DNA from: Rhodospirillaceae bacterium CCH5-H10
GTDB taxonomy: Bacteria; Pseudomonadota; Alphaproteobacteria; Reyranellales; Reyranellaceae
Direction: 5' to 3'
DNA length: 6,743 bases
Assembly (NCBI GenBank): GCA_001557035.1
Contig: LSKJ01000327.1
Coordinates: 1-6,743, forward strand
A model generated the notes under the pieces. That model saw nothing but the letters and a program-made list of their open reading frames with translations, had not been told where the DNA came from and did not search any database. Both the position numbers and the translations under genes were made by a program. This document shows, piece by piece, positions 5,366 to 6,743 of the stretch (within the stretch, counting starts at the first letter, position 1; every line of letters begins with the position of its first letter).

Positions 5366-6562
5366 ATGCATGTCGATGTCAGCCAGCCACGCCTGTATCG
5401 AGAGGATAGCTGGGGGCCGCATTTTGCGCGGCTGCGGCGGGAGGATCCGGTCCACTACCACCCCGAAAGCCCGTTTGGCGCATATTGGTCGGTTACCCGG
5501 TATGCCGACATAACGAAGGTCGAACTCGACCCGGCGACCTTTTCCTCGGCCTCGGAACTGGGCGGCATCCAGATCACCGACCAGCCCCAGGGCGAGGAAC
5601 TGCCCAACTTCATCCGCATGGATCCGCCGCGCCACACGGCCCAGCGCAGGACCGTGGCGCCGATCGTGGCGCCGTCCAACCTCGCCAACATGGAGGGGCT
5701 GATCCGCAAGCGCACCGCCCAGGTGCTCGACGGCCTGCCCCGCGGCGAGACCTTCGACTGGGCCGACCGCGTCTCGACCGAACTCACCGCCATGATGCTG
5801 GCGACCCTGTTCGACTTCCCGCAGGCGGACCGTCGCAAGCTCACCTTCTGGTCCGACGTGGCGATTTGCAACATCGAGGCCGAGGACGCGATCGTCAGGA
5901 CCAACGAAGCGCGCATGGCTGAACTCAGGGACATGGCCGAGACCATGGCGGCACTCTGGCAGGAGCGGGTGGCGAAGCCGCCGACCTTCGACCTGATCTC
6001 GATGATGGCGCACAGCGAGGCGACGAAGAACATGCCGACGCGCGAGTTCATCGGGAACTTCGCGCTGCTGATCGTCGGCGGCAACGACACGACCCGCAAC
6101 TCGATGAGTTCGGGCCTGATGGCGATGCTCGACAATCCGGCCGAGGTCGAGAAGGTGAAGGCCGATCCCGCGCTGATGCCGAGCCTGGTATCGGAGACGA
6201 TCCGCTGGGCGACGCCCGTGATCCACATGCGCCGCACCGCGCGCAAGGACTGCGAGCTGGGCGGCAAGCAGGTCCGCGCCGGCGACAAGGTGGTGATGTG
6301 GTACGTCTCGGGCAATCGCGACGAGACGGCGATCGACGAGCCCGAGCGCTTCGTCGTCGGCCGGCCGAAGGCGCGGCATCATCTGTCGTTCGGCGCCGGC
6401 ATCCATCGCTGCGTCGGCGACCGCCTCGCCGAGATGCAGATCCGGATCCTGTGGGAAGAGCTGCTGAAGCGGGACCTCGAGATCGAAGTCGTGGGACCGC
6501 CGGTGCGCCTCTACTCCAACTTCATCCGCGGCATCCGCTCGCTGCCGGTCCGGATCAGGTGA
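5366..6562 (+). CDS. CYP153: Cytochrome P450, CYP153-like alkane/terminal hydroxylase
   Basis: A 398-residue soluble class I P450. The haem ligand is C349 in FGAGIHRCVGDRLAE (343-356). The oxygen-activating I-helix reads GGNDTTRNS (238-246), and the K-helix ExxR is E277-R280. The CYP153 assignment rests on long remembered matches: LFRDNTW/LYREDSW near the start, FIxMDPPxH (82-90), VAPIVAPSNLANMEG (97-111), GETFDWADRVSTELT (127-141), MLATLFDFP (144-152), and DKVVMWYVSGNRDE (307-320). CYP153 enzymes insert one oxygen from O2 at the terminal carbon of medium-chain alkanes or related hydrophobic substrates, fed electrons by a ferredoxin and its reductase, neither of which is in this window. The N-terminus is about 20 residues shorter than well-known CYP153A proteins. 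The start at 5366 has a strong ribosome site. The gene is divergent from kup with a 152-base spacer. The substrate range is inferred only from family. Confidence 0.93.
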   Translation: MHVDVSQPRLYREDSWGPHFARLRREDPVHYHPESPFGAYWSVTRYADITKVELDPATFSSASELGGIQITDQPQGEELPNFIRMDPPRHTAQRRTVAPIVAPSNLANMEGLIRKRTAQVLDGLPRGETFDWADRVSTELTAMMLATLFDFPQADRRKLTFWSDVAICNIEAEDAIVRTNEARMAELRDMAETMAALWQERVAKPPTFDLISMMAHSEATKNMPTREFIGNFALLIVGGNDTTRNSMSSGLMAMLDNPAEVEKVKADPALMPSLVSETIRWATPVIHMRRTARKDCELGGKQVRAGDKVVMWYVSGNRDETAIDEPERFVVGRPKARHHLSFGAGIHRCVGDRLAEMQIRILWEELLKRDLEIEVVGPPVRLYSNFIRGIRSLPVRIR

Positions 6563-6570
6563 GAGTCGTA

Positions 6571-6615
6571 CCTCCCCCGTCAAACGGGGGAGGTGGCCGA
6601 AGGCCGGAGGGGGAG
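6571..6615 (+). repeat. GC-rich palindromic dispersed-type repeat, copy 1
   Basis: Starting 9 bases after the P450 stop, a perfect 9-base stem (CCTCCCCCG 6571-6579, loop TCAAA, CGGGGGAGG 6585-6593) is followed by a second small stem, GGCC-GAA-GGCC (6595-6605), and the tail GGAGGGGGAG (6606-6615). This two-stem pattern with a G-rich tail resembles intergenic palindromes scattered through many alphaproteobacterial genomes. It would fold strongly in the P450 transcript and could protect its 3' end. There is no T-run, so it is not a standard intrinsic terminator. Confidence 0.7.
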
Positions 6616-6660
6616 AGCCATAAGTCTGAACTCTTCCGAGGAATAATCTCGTCTGTTGCC

Positions 6661-6689
6661 TTCCCCCTCCCGGCCTCCCCCGCAAGACG
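6661..6689 (-). repeat. GC-rich dispersed-type repeat, inverted degenerate copy 2
   Basis: Read on the minus strand this gives CGGGGGAGG, then CCGGGAGGGGGAA, the same order as copy 1 but lacking the 8 bases TGGCCGAA and with a decayed first stem (CCTCCCCCG then CAAGACGG on the plus strand). It faces copy 1 across a 45-base AT-richer spacer (6616-6660), so the two G-rich tails can pair with each other. This is a back-to-back pair such as is seen in REP/BIME-like elements. Confidence 0.55.
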
Positions 6690-6743
6690 GCAGGGCTGTC
6701 CGGGGAAATGTACACGAGGCTTGGCATAACGCCTGACCGGCAG
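6690..6743. other. Right-end tail with no recognisable gene
   Basis: The last 54 bases show no convincing start with a ribosome site, no RNA gene and no terminator. GGGGAA (6702-6707) can pair with TTCCCC (6661-6666) and so may be the outer edge of repeat copy 2. The open frames that cross this stretch are extensions of frames antisense or alternate to the P450 gene. Confidence 0.5.

Noticed and set aside
6571..6593. Standard intrinsic terminator for the P450 gene
   Set aside because: The stem is strong, but it is followed by TGGCCGAA instead of a T-run. I list it as a repeat with a possible secondary role in 3'-end protection.
5303..6727. 474-codon minus-strand open frame opposite the P450 gene
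   Set aside because: It is the antisense of conserved P450 motifs, with Arg/His/Asp-rich low-information sequence and no recognisable domain. The long open frame follows from high GC and few chances for stop codons.
6720..6743. Promoter-like TTGGCATAAC at the right edge
   Set aside because: No matching -10 or sigma-54 TTGC element can be seen before the window ends.

Overview
The window is GC-rich, densely coded DNA that reads like the chromosome of an alphaproteobacterium. Supporting signs are strong G/C bias at third codon positions, an IalB-family periplasmic protein, a CYP153-type P450 and a GC-rich dispersed palindromic repeat. I would guess a Rhodospirillales/Reyranella-like or Rhizobiales-like genome, but the sequence alone does not settle the genus. 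I find no tRNA, rRNA, CRISPR array, transposase, prophage gene or unusual base composition. Seven complete genes and one partial gene fill most of the window, and no gene-free stretch exceeds about 180 bases.

Layout. (1) 1-817, minus strand: a ChrR/YieF-type NAD(P)H-dependent flavin/quinone reductase, followed after 4 bases by a class I SAM-dependent methyltransferase that runs off the left edge. (2) 818-902: a divergent spacer in which plausible promoters for both directions appear to share one -10 hexamer. (3) 903-2167, plus strand: a secreted IalB-like protein, then 5-formyltetrahydrofolate cyclo-ligase with an extended N-terminus. (4) 2174-5213, minus strand: a compact unit in transcription order kup (K+ uptake), alpha/beta hydrolase, GNAT acetyltransferase, with an 11-base gap and then a 4-base ATGA overlap. 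It converges on the cyclo-ligase gene with only 6 bases between the stop codons. (5) 5214-5365: a second divergent spacer, rich in short inverted repeats, between kup and the P450 gene. (6) 5366-6562, plus strand: a cytochrome P450 whose motifs match the CYP153 alkane/terminal hydroxylase family closely. (7) 6563-6743: a gene-free tail carrying two inverted copies of a GC-rich palindromic repeat.

Most genes are ordinary housekeeping or stress functions (folate salvage, potassium uptake, flavin/quinone reduction). CYP153 is the accessory-type gene: it suggests oxidation of alkanes or other hydrophobic substrates, but its ferredoxin and ferredoxin reductase partners are not in the window. I see no convincing novel multi-gene system. 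The points most worth checking are the two divergent control regions, the CYP153 assignment and the repeat pair at the right end.
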